A program made the translations under genes and the position numbers. Shown piece after piece: positions 1 through 8,015 of a stretch of 64,000 bases of DNA (position 1 is the first letter of the stretch; the number at the start of each line of letters is the position of its first letter). The notes below the pieces were generated by a model, which made no database searches, was not told the DNA's origin, and saw only the letters and a list, made by a program, of their open reading frames with translations. This DNA is from an uncultured Clostridia bacterium (GTDB taxonomy: Bacteria > Bacillota > Clostridia > Christensenellales > Borkfalkiaceae): NCBI GenBank assembly GCA_947631195.1, contig CANRKK010000002.1:1-64000 (forward strand), in the 5' to 3' direction.

Positions 1-131
1 AATCTTATGCTATTAACCTTCATTAATCTAAAATTGCCTTTTTTGTACTTACTTTCTTCTCTTCTATGCAGTTGTTAAGCTTCGTTTTTGCTGCTACAGC
101 AGCGTTTGCTGTTTCTCATACGAAAAACAAC

Positions 132-153
132 GCTGTCGGATTGACAGCTTTTA
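132..153 (+). terminator. Hairpin terminator-like element
   Basis: GCTGTC (132-137) pairs with GACAGC (143-148) over a 5-nt loop and is followed by TTTTAT. It would end a plus-strand transcript entering from the left edge. Apart from this I see no convincing gene in positions 1-201. Confidence 0.45.
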
Positions 154-201
154 TATGATATCAAACTAAATCAAATGTGTCAACTTTTTTTAAAGGTTTT
201 T

Positions 202-230
202 TTGACAAAATCAAAATTAATTTTTATATT
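202..230 (+). promoter_or_regulatory. Strong sigma-A-type promoter
   Basis: TTGACA (202-207), a 17-bp spacer and TATATT (225-230) predict transcription from about 237 on the plus strand. No gene with a ribosome binding site follows before the strong hairpin at 359-394, so the promoter appears to drive a short non-coding transcript. Confidence 0.55.
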
Positions 231-236
231 TTTTGA

Positions 237-400
237 GGCGGTTCCGCCTATACCATATATAGTATGTGCGCGCGCGAAAAAATTGTGTTTTTTGGTTTTT
301 ATTTATTATTTTTGGCGGAGCGTGCACCCGCGACACGACGCTATGCGTTAAACAGGCAAGCCCCGCGGGCGGATTTTGTTCCGCCCGCGGGGCTGTTTTT
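237..400 (+). ncRNA. Candidate small RNA bounded by promoter and terminator
   Basis: The interval between the promoter at 202-230 and the terminator at 359-400 is about 160 nt. It has no reading frame with a Shine-Dalgarno site that closes before the terminator; the only ATG frame, from 266, has no ribosome binding site and runs through the hairpin. I recognise no known RNA family (6S, SRP or tmRNA features are not visible). The call rests only on the promoter-terminator geometry. Confidence 0.25.
359..400 (+). terminator. Strong intrinsic terminator
   Basis: A perfect 15-bp stem, 359-373 with 380-394, encloses a 6-nt loop and is followed on the plus strand by TGTTTTT. It also lies at the 3' end of the minus-strand gene 399-599 and may insulate both directions. 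Confidence 0.7.
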
Positions 401-599
401 ATAATTGCTCCGCTTTTATCGCAAAGCGTTGGCCGTTATAAAATTCCATAACGACGGCCCCGTCCTTCACTGCAATTTGTTTGCACTCAAAATAATCGGT
501 CAGGACAGGATATATTTCACCGATAAGTTCCTCTCCCGTGAAAGATTTTTCTTCCGTCAAACGTTTTTTTGTTTCCGCAGACATCTCGTGTTTTTCCAT
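399..599 (-). CDS. Small acidic protein of unknown function
   Basis: A 66-residue protein without signal peptide or membrane segment. The N-terminal half is charged and helical-looking; the C-terminal half looks like short beta strands (residues 40-62). The start ATG at 599 follows AAAGGGGT, a good ribosome binding site. The gene is divergent from the XRE regulator at 706, and its promoter (TTGACT, 17 bp, TATAAT; 632-660) has a 17-bp dyad lying exactly in the spacer, so the neighbouring regulator probably represses it. It could be the regulator's partner in a two-gene module. I do not recognise the family. Confidence 0.55.
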   Translation of the reverse strand: MEKHEMSAETKKRLTEEKSFTGEELIGEIYPVLTDYFECKQIAVKDGAVVMEFYNGQRFAIKAEQL

Positions 600-631
600 A
601 CTGTACCCCTTTAAAAATTTTTATTAAATCT

Positions 632-693
632 ATTATAATTCCGTTTTGGAATTAAGTCAATAATATTTGATGATATAATTCCAAAAAAGAATT
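632..693. promoter_or_regulatory. Divergent promoter region with two matching operators
   Basis: On the minus strand TTGACT (655-660), 17 bp and TATAAT (632-637) serve the gene at 399-599. The spacer holds the dyad AATTC-N7-GAATT (637-653). A second dyad of the same form (677-693) follows TATAAT (674-679) on the plus strand, in front of the regulator at 706. Two identical half-site pairs of 17 bp indicate a dimeric XRE repressor controlling both directions. Confidence 0.65.
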
Positions 694-705
694 TTTGGAT
701 ACGGT

Positions 706-942
706 ATGAAACAGCGGACTAAACTTTACGGAGACCGCAACTTAATAGGCAAAAACGTTGAGCGGCTGCGCAAGGAGCGCGGGATAAGCCAAAAAGATTT
801 TGTCGCTCGCCTGCAGACCGAGGGTCTGGACGTTAACCCCACAAGCTATTCCAAGTTGGAGGGGCAGGTGCGGTGCGCCACGGATAAAGAGGTATTTTAT
901 ATCGCCAAAGTTCTGAATTTAAAAATGGAAGATTTATTTTAA
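706..942 (+). CDS. XRE-family helix-turn-helix regulator, copy 1
   Basis: A 78-residue single-domain DNA-binding protein of the XRE (Cro/C1) type. Residues about 13-33 (IGKNVERLRKERGISQKDF) contain the first helices and the start of the helix-turn-helix, and NPTSYSKLEG is the recognition region. The C-terminal part resembles the usual XRE dimerisation end (VLNLKMEDLF). It is almost identical, in protein and DNA, to the copy at 1475-1711; they differ at the third residue. It sits downstream of two matching 17-bp dyads and probably represses itself and the divergent gene at 399-599. Confidence 0.8.
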   Translation: MKQRTKLYGDRNLIGKNVERLRKERGISQKDFVARLQTEGLDVNPTSYSKLEGQVRCATDKEVFYIAKVLNLKMEDLF

Positions 943-998
943 AATAGACGCCGCGGGGCGGACGACAGGTCCGCCCCGCGAAACTTTTTGGTTGCGGC
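721..998 (+). repeat. 278-bp direct repeat, copy A (copy B at 1490-1768)
   Basis: Positions 721-998 and 1490-1768 look identical by eye apart from one extra A in the second copy, and include the regulator body, its 3' hairpin and a short tail. The pair encloses the double-HTH gene. This is a direct tandem-type duplication with an unrelated gene in the middle. Confidence 0.8.
952..980 (+). terminator. Hairpin at 3' end of regulator copy 1
   Basis: A 12-bp perfect stem (952-963 with 969-980) is followed by AAACTTTTTG. The identical hairpin follows copy 2 at 1722-1750. Its T tract is interrupted, so termination may be partial, which would let the transcript reach the gene at 1024. Confidence 0.5.
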
Positions 999-1023
999 CA
1001 CGTTGTTGAAAAGGGTGTATTTT

Positions 1024-1467
1024 ATGTTTATTTTGTCGAACTTTTATGAGACGCTGCGCGAGCTTATGATTATTAACAACAAAACGGCAAAAGCGGTTGC
1101 AACAGATTTAGGGGTACAGACCTCTACCGTTACAAGATATTTGAGGGGCGAACACGCGCCCGGAATCGATATTTTGGTAATGATCGCGGATTATTTTAAA
1201 TGCTCTACCGACTATCTTTTGGGACTTACCGAAAACTATGAGGTAAGAGAGTATTCGCCCTGCCCGCCCTTTTCGGAACGGATTGCCAAAATACCGGGCG
1301 AAAACGGAATGACGGCATATCGCTTTTGCAGGGAGCTGGACATTCAAGACGGAGCCTATTTTGCATGGAAGCGCGGCGCGCGCACGCCGAATGTAGACAG
1401 TATTGTTAAAATAGCGGAAACGCTTAAATGCTCAACAGACTATATCCTCGGCAGAAAGCCGCTTTAA
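1024..1467 (+). CDS. Double helix-turn-helix XRE-like regulator
   Basis: A 147-residue protein with two XRE-type domains in series. The first (about residues 5-60) includes KTAKAVATDLGVQTSTVTRYLRG and ends in CSTDYLLGLTE. The second (about 75-145) includes YRFCRELDIQDGAYFAWKRG and ends in CSTDYILGRKP. The repeated ending CSTDYxLG indicates an internal duplication. I place the start at the ATG at 1024, which follows AAAAGGGTG at a suitable distance, rather than the TTG at 988. It lies between the two identical regulator copies. A regulatory role is inferred; the target is unknown. Confidence 0.7.
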   Translation: MFILSNFYETLRELMIINNKTAKAVATDLGVQTSTVTRYLRGEHAPGIDILVMIADYFKCSTDYLLGLTENYEVREYSPCPPFSERIAKIPGENGMTAYRFCRELDIQDGAYFAWKRGARTPNVDSIVKIAETLKCSTDYILGRKPL

Positions 1468-1474
1468 ACGCAGT

Positions 1475-1711
1475 ATGAAAAAACGTACAAAACTTTACGG
1501 AGACCGCAACTTAATAGGCAAAAACGTTGAGCGGCTGCGCAAGGAGCGCGGGATAAGCCAAAAAGATTTTGTCGCTCGCCTGCAGACCGAGGGTCTGGAC
1601 GTTAACCCCACAAGCTATTCCAAGTTGGAGGGGCAGGTGCGGTGCGCCACGGATAAAGAGGTATTTTATATCGCCAAAGTTCTGAATTTAAAAATGGAAG
1701 ATTTATTTTAA
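1475..1711 (+). CDS. XRE-family helix-turn-helix regulator, copy 2
   Basis: A 78-residue XRE-type regulator matching the protein at 706-942 except for one residue near the N-terminus. It begins 7 bp after the stop of the double-HTH gene, so it is probably translated from the same mRNA. Unlike copy 1 it has no dyad operator of its own upstream. The near-perfect DNA identity, extending into the 3' hairpin, points to a recent duplication or gene conversion. Confidence 0.75.
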   Translation: MKKRTKLYGDRNLIGKNVERLRKERGISQKDFVARLQTEGLDVNPTSYSKLEGQVRCATDKEVFYIAKVLNLKMEDLF

Positions 1712-1721
1712 AAATAGACGC

Positions 1722-1750
1722 CGCGGGGCGGACGACAGGTCCGCCCCGCG
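1722..1750 (+). terminator. Hairpin at 3' end of regulator copy 2
   Basis: Same 12-bp stem as at 952-980, followed by AAACTTTTTG. It marks the likely end of the regulator transcript. Confidence 0.5.
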
Positions 1751-1768
1751 AAACTTTTTGGTTGCGGC

Positions 1769-2524
1769 TCCCGCCACGCTTTAATGGACTTTTCAATTAG
1801 TTTAAATTGCAGCACGTCCCCCTATTATTTACAATATTGGGGAGGGTGGGCGGGACAAAATATTGTTAAGTTTTGGGTTGCCGTGTTATCCGGCCCCGAG
1901 CAACCCACCAGGGGATTCTCTCGCTTACCGCTCCGCTCACGCTCGAAATGACACAGAGTAATTTACTTTATAAATATTTAGAATGCGGCACGCCCCCCTA
2001 TTATTTACAATATTGGGGAGGGCGGGACAAAATATAAAAAAGAAAAATATTATTGTATTTGTTAATCGTAATGCGGCACTCCCACCCGTCACTTCGTGAC
2101 ACCCTCCCCCGTTATCACGGAAGAGGGCACGGTTGTGGTTGCTGTGTACATAATTTTAGCGGCGGGCCGAACGGCCCGCCGCCTGTGTGTTGAAATTTTT
2201 TTGTAGCGCTCAGCGGAATGTATGGCTAACGCAATTTGAGGCCGAAACGCTCGGGCCGCCCAAAAGCAACGTGACGTTGCATCCGAGTGTCTTTATTGCG
2301 ATAGCTGTGGACGAACAATTGCACAATTCAAACTTTAAGCAATCCCCTCAGTCACCTGTCGGTGACAGCTTTCTCACACGGCGTAAGGAATAGCGCCGTG
2401 TTCGGGCACCGTTCGCGCGGGACGTATGCGCTCACTCATCTCGCGCGGCAAAACAGCGCACTGTGCTGTTTTGGGAACTCCGCGCTCGTCCTTGACTCAA
2501 AGGGAGCCGCGGTTGGAATTGCGA
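1769..2524. repeat. Gene-free block of dispersed repeats
   Basis: No convincing gene. The block holds several repeat types seen elsewhere in the window: a motif with ACAATATTGGGGAGGG at about 1813-1870 and 1981-2036 (also near 37410 and 56590); a segment with GGATTCTCTCGC and GAAATGACAC at about 1913-1955; a segment with GCTCAGCGGAATG at about 2202-2264; and a two-hairpin element at about 2341-2491 that recurs at 29905, 36449 and 37109. Short frames here are repeat-derived. Confidence 0.6.
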
Positions 2525-3307
2525 TTATTTAAGTTTATAGTCGATTTCCTTCAAGTATTCCACAGACGTTTTCAGCTCGGAATATTGCCCGTAGTCGCCG
2601 CCGTAAACCTCTATCACGGCGGGTCCGTCGAAGCCCGCGCCCTTGAGCCGCCTGAAAATTTCCTCGAAGTTGTAAATCCCCTTGCCCGGCAGGCACATTT
2701 TGCCGTTTTGGCCGACGTCCGAAAGGTGCACGTGCGAGATTGCCCCCCGCATATCCTCGATGTACATGCCGACGGGATAGCCCGAGCGGCGCGCCTGCTT
2801 TAAGTCGAGCGCGGCGGCAAGGCGGGGGCAGCGTTTTTTGAATTCCGCAAACAGGCCGGGGCGGTTGTAGGTGCACCAGCTGACGTTTTCCAAACACACG
2901 TCCACGCCGTAGCGGGCGCAAAACTCGCACACCTCCGCCAAATATTCGGCCTCCGCATCCGTATTGCCGCTTGCGCAACGGGCGATGTAGCCGTGGAAAG
3001 TGTATTTGTGCGCGCCCAGAATCTGCGCCGAGCGCATCAGTTGGTCCAGCCAGTAAAAGCCGTCACCGCGCACGCGGCGGGAGCTTGAAAAGAGTTGCGG
3101 TTCGAAGTTGCCCGAAAGCGCGTGCACCGCCGAGATTTCTATGCCGCCGAACGCCTCCCTGTGCGCCTTGGCAAATTCGGGGCGGTATTCGTAAAATGTG
3201 CCCAAAAACACTTCGGCACAGTCCGCGCCGAGCTCTTTTATTTTTTCGATTGCGTTTTCGCACTCCTCGCGTGGGAAGAAAGACGCCGTGGAAATTCCGA
3301 TTTTCAT
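2525..3307 (-). CDS. Sugar phosphate isomerase/epimerase-like TIM-barrel protein
   Basis: A 260-residue protein of the AP-endonuclease-2/xylose-isomerase-like TIM-barrel superfamily. Typical features are the N-terminal strand MKIGISTASF, CLENVSW (metal-site Glu region, about residue 140), AALDLKQARRSG, SHVHLSDVG and the final strand AVIEVYGGDY. Members isomerise or epimerise sugars and related compounds using a divalent metal; the substrate here cannot be told. The gene starts at the ATG at 3307 with no Shine-Dalgarno site. Its -10 box lies 6 nt upstream, so the mRNA is predicted to be leaderless. The -35 box contains the stop codon of the gene upstream. Confidence 0.8.
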   Translation of the reverse strand: MKIGISTASFFPREECENAIEKIKELGADCAEVFLGTFYEYRPEFAKAHREAFGGIEISAVHALSGNFEPQLFSSSRRVRGDGFYWLDQLMRSAQILGAHKYTFHGYIARCASGNTDAEAEYLAEVCEFCARYGVDVCLENVSWCTYNRPGLFAEFKKRCPRLAAALDLKQARRSGYPVGMYIEDMRGAISHVHLSDVGQNGKMCLPGKGIYNFEEIFRRLKGAGFDGPAVIEVYGGDYGQYSELKTSVEYLKEIDYKLK

Positions 3308-3313
3308 AAGAGT

Positions 3314-3342
3314 ATTGTATAACAGATTGCGCGGATTGTCAA
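3314..3342 (-). promoter_or_regulatory. Promoter predicting a leaderless transcript
   Basis: On the minus strand TTGACA (3337-3342), 17 bp, TACAAT (3314-3319), then six bases and the ATG at 3307. Transcription should start at or next to the A of the ATG. The TGA in the -35 box is the stop codon of the upstream gene (3339-3701). Confidence 0.7.
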
Positions 3343-3701
3343 GCCTGCCGTATCACGGCCCGCGCAAGGGCGTTGTAGATCCCGTCGCCCGCAATGTCGG
3401 CAATGGGCCGCAGGGCGCACTCGGCGGGGTTAAAACCGTCCTTTTCGCCCTCCGTTTGCTCCTCTTTTGGCGGAACGTGTTGAGTTTTTTGCTCCTGCGC
3501 GGGCTCGAAGGCCCGGGCCAGCGGGGCTATCGCCTCCAGCACGGAGGAGACCTGCTCCAACTCCTTCAGCGTTTGGTCCGCGTTGCCGTCGCCCGCCGCG
3601 TATTTTATGATTTCCATCATTTCGGGGGCGGAAATTTGCGGCTTGTTCCCCGCGCCGCCTCCCAACATAAGTATGAGCGCAAGCGCCAATAAAAGTTGCA
3701 T
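3339..3701 (-). CDS. Small membrane-anchored protein of unknown function
   Basis: A 120-residue protein. Residues 1-15 (QLLLALALILMLGGG) form a single hydrophobic anchor or signal, followed by a glycine-rich turn and a helical soluble part with a Pro/Glu/Lys-rich linker (about residues 70-90). I choose the ATG at 3701 because GGGAG lies 9 nt upstream; an in-frame ATG at 3719 lacks such a site. The gene is divergent from 3753-4076 across only 51 bp. The two proteins share short motifs such as a helical 'MxxIIxxA' stretch, which may be chance. No family recognised. Confidence 0.5.
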   Translation of the reverse strand: MQLLLALALILMLGGGAGNKPQISAPEMMEIIKYAAGDGNADQTLKELEQVSSVLEAIAPLARAFEPAQEQKTQHVPPKEEQTEGEKDGFNPAECALRPIADIAGDGIYNALARAVIRQA

Positions 3702-3752
3702 AAAAATTTTCTCCCGCATATTTTGTTAATAACATTATATGCGAGGAATTTT

Positions 3753-4076
3753 ATGGACGATTTTAAGAGCTATGCCAATGCAAAAAATCCCGCGGGGGCC
3801 ACGGGCGGTAACGGCGGGGAAACGCAGGGTTCGGACAAAAGCGGGGACGCGCTCGACAATACCGTTGAAATGGCGAAGATTATCTCCCGCGCGATGAACG
3901 GCAAAAGCACGGCGCAGATTATGCAGACGATAATTGCCGAGGCCGAACGGGGCAAGCGCGAGGGCAGGCTTACGAACGCCGATCTGGACAATTTTTACAG
4001 CGCGCTCTATCCCCTTTTGGACGGATTCAAGCGGAAAAAGCTGAAGGAGGTAATCGCGCGGCTGAAAACGATATAA
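3753..4076 (+). CDS. Small soluble protein of unknown function
   Basis: A 107-residue hydrophilic protein. Residues 1-35 are Gly/Asn/Ala-rich and probably disordered; residues 38-107 are helical and charged, ending in a Lys/Arg-rich helix. I place the start at the ATG at 3753 after GAGGAA. Divergent from the membrane-anchored gene at 3339-3701 and convergent with the pectinesterase gene, from which it is separated by a strong terminator. No recognised domain. Confidence 0.5.
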   Translation: MDDFKSYANAKNPAGATGGNGGETQGSDKSGDALDNTVEMAKIISRAMNGKSTAQIMQTIIAEAERGKREGRLTNADLDNFYSALYPLLDGFKRKKLKEVIARLKTI

Positions 4077-4109
4077 CCGCATACAGGTACATATTTTAAG
4101 GCAGAAAGA

Positions 4110-4135
4110 GCGCCCCGCGCGTACGCGCGGGGCGC
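4110..4135. terminator. Bidirectional terminator
   Basis: An 11-bp perfect GC stem (4110-4120 with 4125-4135) around GTAC separates convergent genes ending at 4076 and 4167. The flanks are A-rich on the left and T-rich on the right, so it can act both ways. Confidence 0.7.
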
Positions 4136-4166
4136 CATTTATATTGCGAATAATTACTTATGGCTA

Positions 4167-7100
4167 TCAGCCTATAATCTCAACAATCAAGCCGTAAATA
4201 TATGCGCCGCCACCGTCGCCGCCTATACCGATTGTACCGGCTGCATTTATAGTGAACGAATATTCCGTCACGCTGTTGTCGGCAGTAGCGAGATAACCAA
4301 GCGCGCTTGCCGCCTGACCGTCAATTTTCAAATCTGTTATCGCTTGTGAATTACCGCCGTTATAAACTGTAAGAGTAACGGTCGGCTTATCGGATTTAGC
4401 CGCTGCATAAACTGTTACCTTTGCAGTCTTCCCTTCGGGAATTGTGAATCCGATTCCGTGACCGGTTGTAGCGGATTTGATTCCGCCGCTTGTAAGCGAG
4501 AACTGACTTGTAAAACTTAAATTTTTGTCATTCTTCGTGTAGCTACTGTTACCCTGCTTGACTCCCTCGATTTTTGTTACCTTGGAATTATTATTAGCTA
4601 TAACAGTAAAGAAACTATCACTGCCAATTTGAGTATTAGCACTCCATTGTCCGCTTGCAGGCACTTCCAACGTGTGAGTTACGCTTTGAGGAGCAACGTA
4701 ATCCTCATATTCAACATAAATACTTACGGTTGCTGTGAGGCGAGTAGCAAGGTCGAACTCGACCGAGCCGCCGTTTGCGGTGTAGTAACCCTTTATTTTT
4801 TGGCCGTCGGGAACTTTGCCCTCCATTGCCGCTGTCAACTGAGCCTGTTCAAGCGTGCTGCCCACGTAATCATAAATTTTGGCAACCTCTGCCGTGCCCT
4901 TATAAATGGTTACAACCGCCTGCTCTACGGAGCCTGCCCATTCATCTTTGAAAAGGCTGGGAACGTTGTTTGCCGCAAAGATATTTTCCTTGGTGTAGAG
5001 CTCAGCCTGGTCTGCGGTGAGAACTGTGCACATCTTTTCGATTACGCCGTCTTTAGCCGAATTTATAAGATCCTGCGTAAGCGCGCCGTCGCCCGTGTTG
5101 TTGTACTCAAAGAGCTGTGCGGGGTTGGGATCGGCGTTCATTTTGCCGTAGCGGTCGTTGAGATCCTTGGTATATTCTGCACCATCGGGATAGGTAGTCT
5201 TTTGGCCGTATGCTTCAAGCGAGAACGCCTTGGAAATTCTGCTGTTGAGAACGGCTATCGTCATGTTCGCTTCCCAGCCGCGCGCAATGGATACGGAGTG
5301 ATCGCGTACCTGATCGTCGCCCGTAAAGTCGCAGTTATTGAATACAAAGCCGTACTTCATTCCCGCAACGCCCTTGGTTGCAAGAACATAGCCGCCGTTG
5401 TTTTCATTCGTGCCCGCGCCTATCGACATTATATCGCAGTCGTCAAAGTAAGCCACGCCGCTGTCGCCGAAGATATAGTCCGTTCTGCCCTCGATATAGC
5501 ACTGGTGATAGTACTGTCTGCCTTTCTGAGCATACAGCGTATCGTGATAGGACGAGAACCTTACGCCCTCAAACACGGCTTTATCCGCCTGCACGAGGCA
5601 AGCAACCGCTTGCGTGCCGCTTGTGATGGTTTTCGCCTCATTATATCTGTCGTTGGTGTTGTACCAATTTTGAAGAGTTATGCCCTTTGCATAGAAGCCG
5701 GTTGCGCCCTCACGTATGGAGAACGTTGCACTGCCGTCCGTGCTGTATGAGGTGGTGCCGCTGGGGTCGACTATGCCGTTCATAGCATTGTACTCTATTA
5801 TAATCTGATTAGCCGCAACGCCTTCTGCCGCAACAATGTGAACGTTGGGGATATTTACCTCCACCTTTTCGGTGTAGGTGCCCGCTTTCATCTCAATTGT
5901 TTTAACGGTGTCTGCGGGCGTGCCCATAAGCACAAACGCCTGTAAAGCGTCGTTCACGCTCTTCGTGACAAGCACGCCGCTCTGGTTTGTTGTTACGTTT
6001 GCCGCCGTGGAATCAACAATAACCTTATCCTTTTGGGCGGAAGAGAGGTCAACCACGTTTATTTCGTAGGAAGCTGTCTTTTGATATGCGGTAACCGTAA
6101 CCGTCTGCTTGCCTGCCGTCATTGCGGATACAGTAGCGGTTACATTTGCCTTGGGAAGTACAAAATTTTCCTTTTCGGTTACGCCGGGAGTGGAACATAC
6201 GCCCGTTACGGCAAGATTATCGCTGTTGAACGTATCGCCCGTTTTAAAGAGCTTCTGCACGGGGTGGGTTATTCTCTGCGCGTCAACCGAATGGTCGGAG
6301 AGTTTCAAACTTTCCACGCCGTAAACATATACGGTGCATGTGCCTTCGAGGGGCACGTCCTTCCCATCATAGCTTGCAGTGTAGCTTACCTTTATTTCAT
6401 ATGTGCCGGGAACGTCCTTTTTATAAGCCGAAGCGTCAATGGCGGCGCCGGTCGTTATGGAGTCCTCGCGCCCGTTTGCATATACCAATGCCGTAGAAAT
6501 GTTTGTATTTACAAACTCTGTGCCGACAAGGAATTTGGTAACTGCGGAAGTAACCTTTAAGCTCGTGGGAGCGGATTTTTCCAACTTCTGCGTGTAGGAA
6601 ATATCATAGAATCTGCCCGAGCCCGTAGATTTGAGATAATACTTGCCTGCTGCGAGAGTGCCGGAAGTCAAACCTTCCTGAGCGGTGGTAATCGCGCCGT
6701 ATTCCTTTATTGTCGTATCGCCGTCCGTCCCCACTTTATAGAGTGTTACGGTTGCCGAGTTTCCGCCCTTGCAGCTGAAGGTGATTGAATTTTCAACGCC
6801 TTGCAGATCGAAATAAATCTTTTTCTGCTGGTTGTTCACATCAGCCTTACCTACGCCCGTATCAAAATAAACGCCCGCTTCAAAGGATACTACGTTATTG
6901 TATTTATATTCTTCGGTAGTTTTATTACCCGAGCCCGATCCGAAAATGCCCAAAGGAATGGAAAGGTCTACGGTGGTAGTTACGTCCTCATATTCCGTGT
7001 CGCCGCCGGGGTCTTCACTGTCGAAAAGCGCTTTGGGAGCAAGAGCTATGTGGATGGTTACGTCCGCTTCCGCGGTGACTTCTATGGTGGTTATTCCCGA

Positions 7101-7769
7101 AAAATCAACGGGCTCTTCCGAAAGATCTTCGGAAGGATATCCCCAACCGTTTGCGTTGGAATAAACCACGGTGTTCGCGCCGATTTTTATGCTGAAAGTT
7201 TTATTTGATTGGCCTTCGTTTGTGTACGCGTCTGCGGGGATAGCTATAAGATAGCACTCGCCCGTGCCCGCGGGCACGCCCAATACCACCTTTTTGCCTG
7301 CCTTAACTTCGTAGACGACGCCCGCTATCTCGTCGCCCTCGCCGAAAGACGTTAAGGTATCTTCGGTAAGCACAGACAACGTGCCGTCGGGGGTCACCTC
7401 GCCGCCCTGTTGTTTTTCCGTCCAATGGGCGTAGAGGGTGATATCCTCGGACACTACGTCCGTGCCGAAATTCCACTTTGTGCCGCCCGTCGCCGCCGTG
7501 TACCAGCCGTCAAAGTCGTAGTTTTTTCGTGAGGGTTCGTTGGGAGCGGTGACCTTGCCGCCCTCCTCAACCTCCTTGGCAGATGGTGCCGTGCCGTCGC
7601 CGCCGTTCAAATCGAACGTTACGGTGTACTTTTGGGTCTGCTCGCTGCCGGAAGGACTGCCGCCGTTGTTTGAGGGGTTACAGCCCGCTGTAGCCACGCC
7701 CGACGCCACCGTCGCCACGCCTATGCCCAGCGCGAGCAACAGTTTTGCGATTTTGTTTTTGCTCATCAT
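4167..7769 (-). CDS. Pectinesterase-like surface lipoprotein with InlB-type repeat
   Basis: A 1,200-residue exported protein. Residues 1-29 form a lipoprotein signal ending in the lipobox VATAGC. Residues about 48-116 are an InlB/Listeria-Bacteroides repeat (FDLNGGDG, FDGWYTA, LYAHW). Several beta-rich Ig-like segments follow to about residue 600. A pectinesterase beta-helix spans roughly 610-900: QAVA, HDTLYAQKGRQYY and TDYIFGDSG carry the catalytic Gln and two Asp of carbohydrate esterase family 8, and IARGWE replaces the usual Arg-Trp motif. The last about 150 residues resemble a carbohydrate-binding sandwich. It probably de-esterifies dietary pectin at the cell surface. The start follows AGGAG. 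It is single-gene, with its own promoter at 7869-7897. Confidence 0.8.
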   Translation of the reverse strand: MMSKNKIAKLLLALGIGVATVASGVATAGCNPSNNGGSPSGSEQTQKYTVTFDLNGGDGTAPSAKEVEEGGKVTAPNEPSRKNYDFDGWYTAATGGTKWNFGTDVVSEDITLYAHWTEKQQGGEVTPDGTLSVLTEDTLTSFGEGDEIAGVVYEVKAGKKVVLGVPAGTGECYLIAIPADAYTNEGQSNKTFSIKIGANTVVYSNANGWGYPSEDLSEEPVDFSGITTIEVTAEADVTIHIALAPKALFDSEDPGGDTEYEDVTTTVDLSIPLGIFGSGSGNKTTEEYKYNNVVSFEAGVYFDTGVGKADVNNQQKKIYFDLQGVENSITFSCKGGNSATVTLYKVGTDGDTTIKEYGAITTAQEGLTSGTLAAGKYYLKSTGSGRFYDISYTQKLEKSAPTSLKVTSAVTKFLVGTEFVNTNISTALVYANGREDSITTGAAIDASAYKKDVPGTYEIKVSYTASYDGKDVPLEGTCTVYVYGVESLKLSDHSVDAQRITHPVQKLFKTGDTFNSDNLAVTGVCSTPGVTEKENFVLPKANVTATVSAMTAGKQTVTVTAYQKTASYEINVVDLSSAQKDKVIVDSTAANVTTNQSGVLVTKSVNDALQAFVLMGTPADTVKTIEMKAGTYTEKVEVNIPNVHIVAAEGVAANQIIIEYNAMNGIVDPSGTTSYSTDGSATFSIREGATGFYAKGITLQNWYNTNDRYNEAKTITSGTQAVACLVQADKAVFEGVRFSSYHDTLYAQKGRQYYHQCYIEGRTDYIFGDSGVAYFDDCDIMSIGAGTNENNGGYVLATKGVAGMKYGFVFNNCDFTGDDQVRDHSVSIARGWEANMTIAVLNSRISKAFSLEAYGQKTTYPDGAEYTKDLNDRYGKMNADPNPAQLFEYNNTGDGALTQDLINSAKDGVIEKMCTVLTADQAELYTKENIFAANNVPSLFKDEWAGSVEQAVVTIYKGTAEVAKIYDYVGSTLEQAQLTAAMEGKVPDGQKIKGYYTANGGSVEFDLATRLTATVSIYVEYEDYVAPQSVTHTLEVPASGQWSANTQIGSDSFFTVIANNNSKVTKIEGVKQGNSSYTKNDKNLSFTSQFSLTSGGIKSATTGHGIGFTIPEGKTAKVTVYAAAKSDKPTVTLTVYNGGNSQAITDLKIDGQAASALGYLATADNSVTEYSFTINAAGTIGIGGDGGGAYIYGLIVEIIG

Positions 7770-7810
7770 TTTTCTCCTTATAAAATATTTTTTGCTAATC
7801 AGAGATTTTT

Positions 7811-7846
7811 ATTTGTTGCGGCGCAACAAATAGCCCCCATGGGGGC
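7811..7846 (-). other. Two hairpins in the 5' leader of the pectinesterase gene
   Basis: The palindromic ATTTGTTGC...GCAACAAAT (7811-7831) and GCCCCCATGGGGGC (7833-7846) lie in the roughly 90-nt leader of the gene at 4167-7769. They could stabilise the message, bind a regulator or attenuate transcription. I do not recognise a riboswitch. The rest of 7770-8015 holds only the promoter and a weak terminator. Confidence 0.4.
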
Positions 7847-7868
7847 AAAACATTCTCTCCACGCCGCT

Positions 7869-7897
7869 ATTATATATCAACGAAAGATAAATTTCAA
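7869..7897 (-). promoter_or_regulatory. Promoter of the pectinesterase gene
   Basis: On the minus strand TTGAAA (7892-7897), 17 bp, TATAAT (7869-7874). The start would be near 7862, giving a leader of about 92 nt. Confidence 0.6.
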
Positions 7898-7960
7898 TAG
7901 CCTATGACAAAATTTTCATTTGTTGTTAAATAGTTACCTTTTTGAAAAATAATGGCAAAG

Positions 7961-7981
7961 GCCGCAGGTCTTGCCCGCGGC
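7961..7981 (-). terminator. Possible terminator of the aminotransferase gene
   Basis: GCCGC (7961-7965) pairs with GCGGC (7977-7981) with partial inner pairing, 35 bp downstream of the stop of the gene at 8016. The T-rich tract is poor on the minus strand, so confidence is limited. Confidence 0.35.
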
Positions 7982-8015
7982 GTAATTTTTTAAAAATCCC
8001 GATATATATCGCCGT

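Noticed and set aside
266-451. A 61-codon frame with a hydrophobic start
   Set aside because: No ribosome binding site, and it reads through a strong terminator and into the 3' end of the opposite gene.
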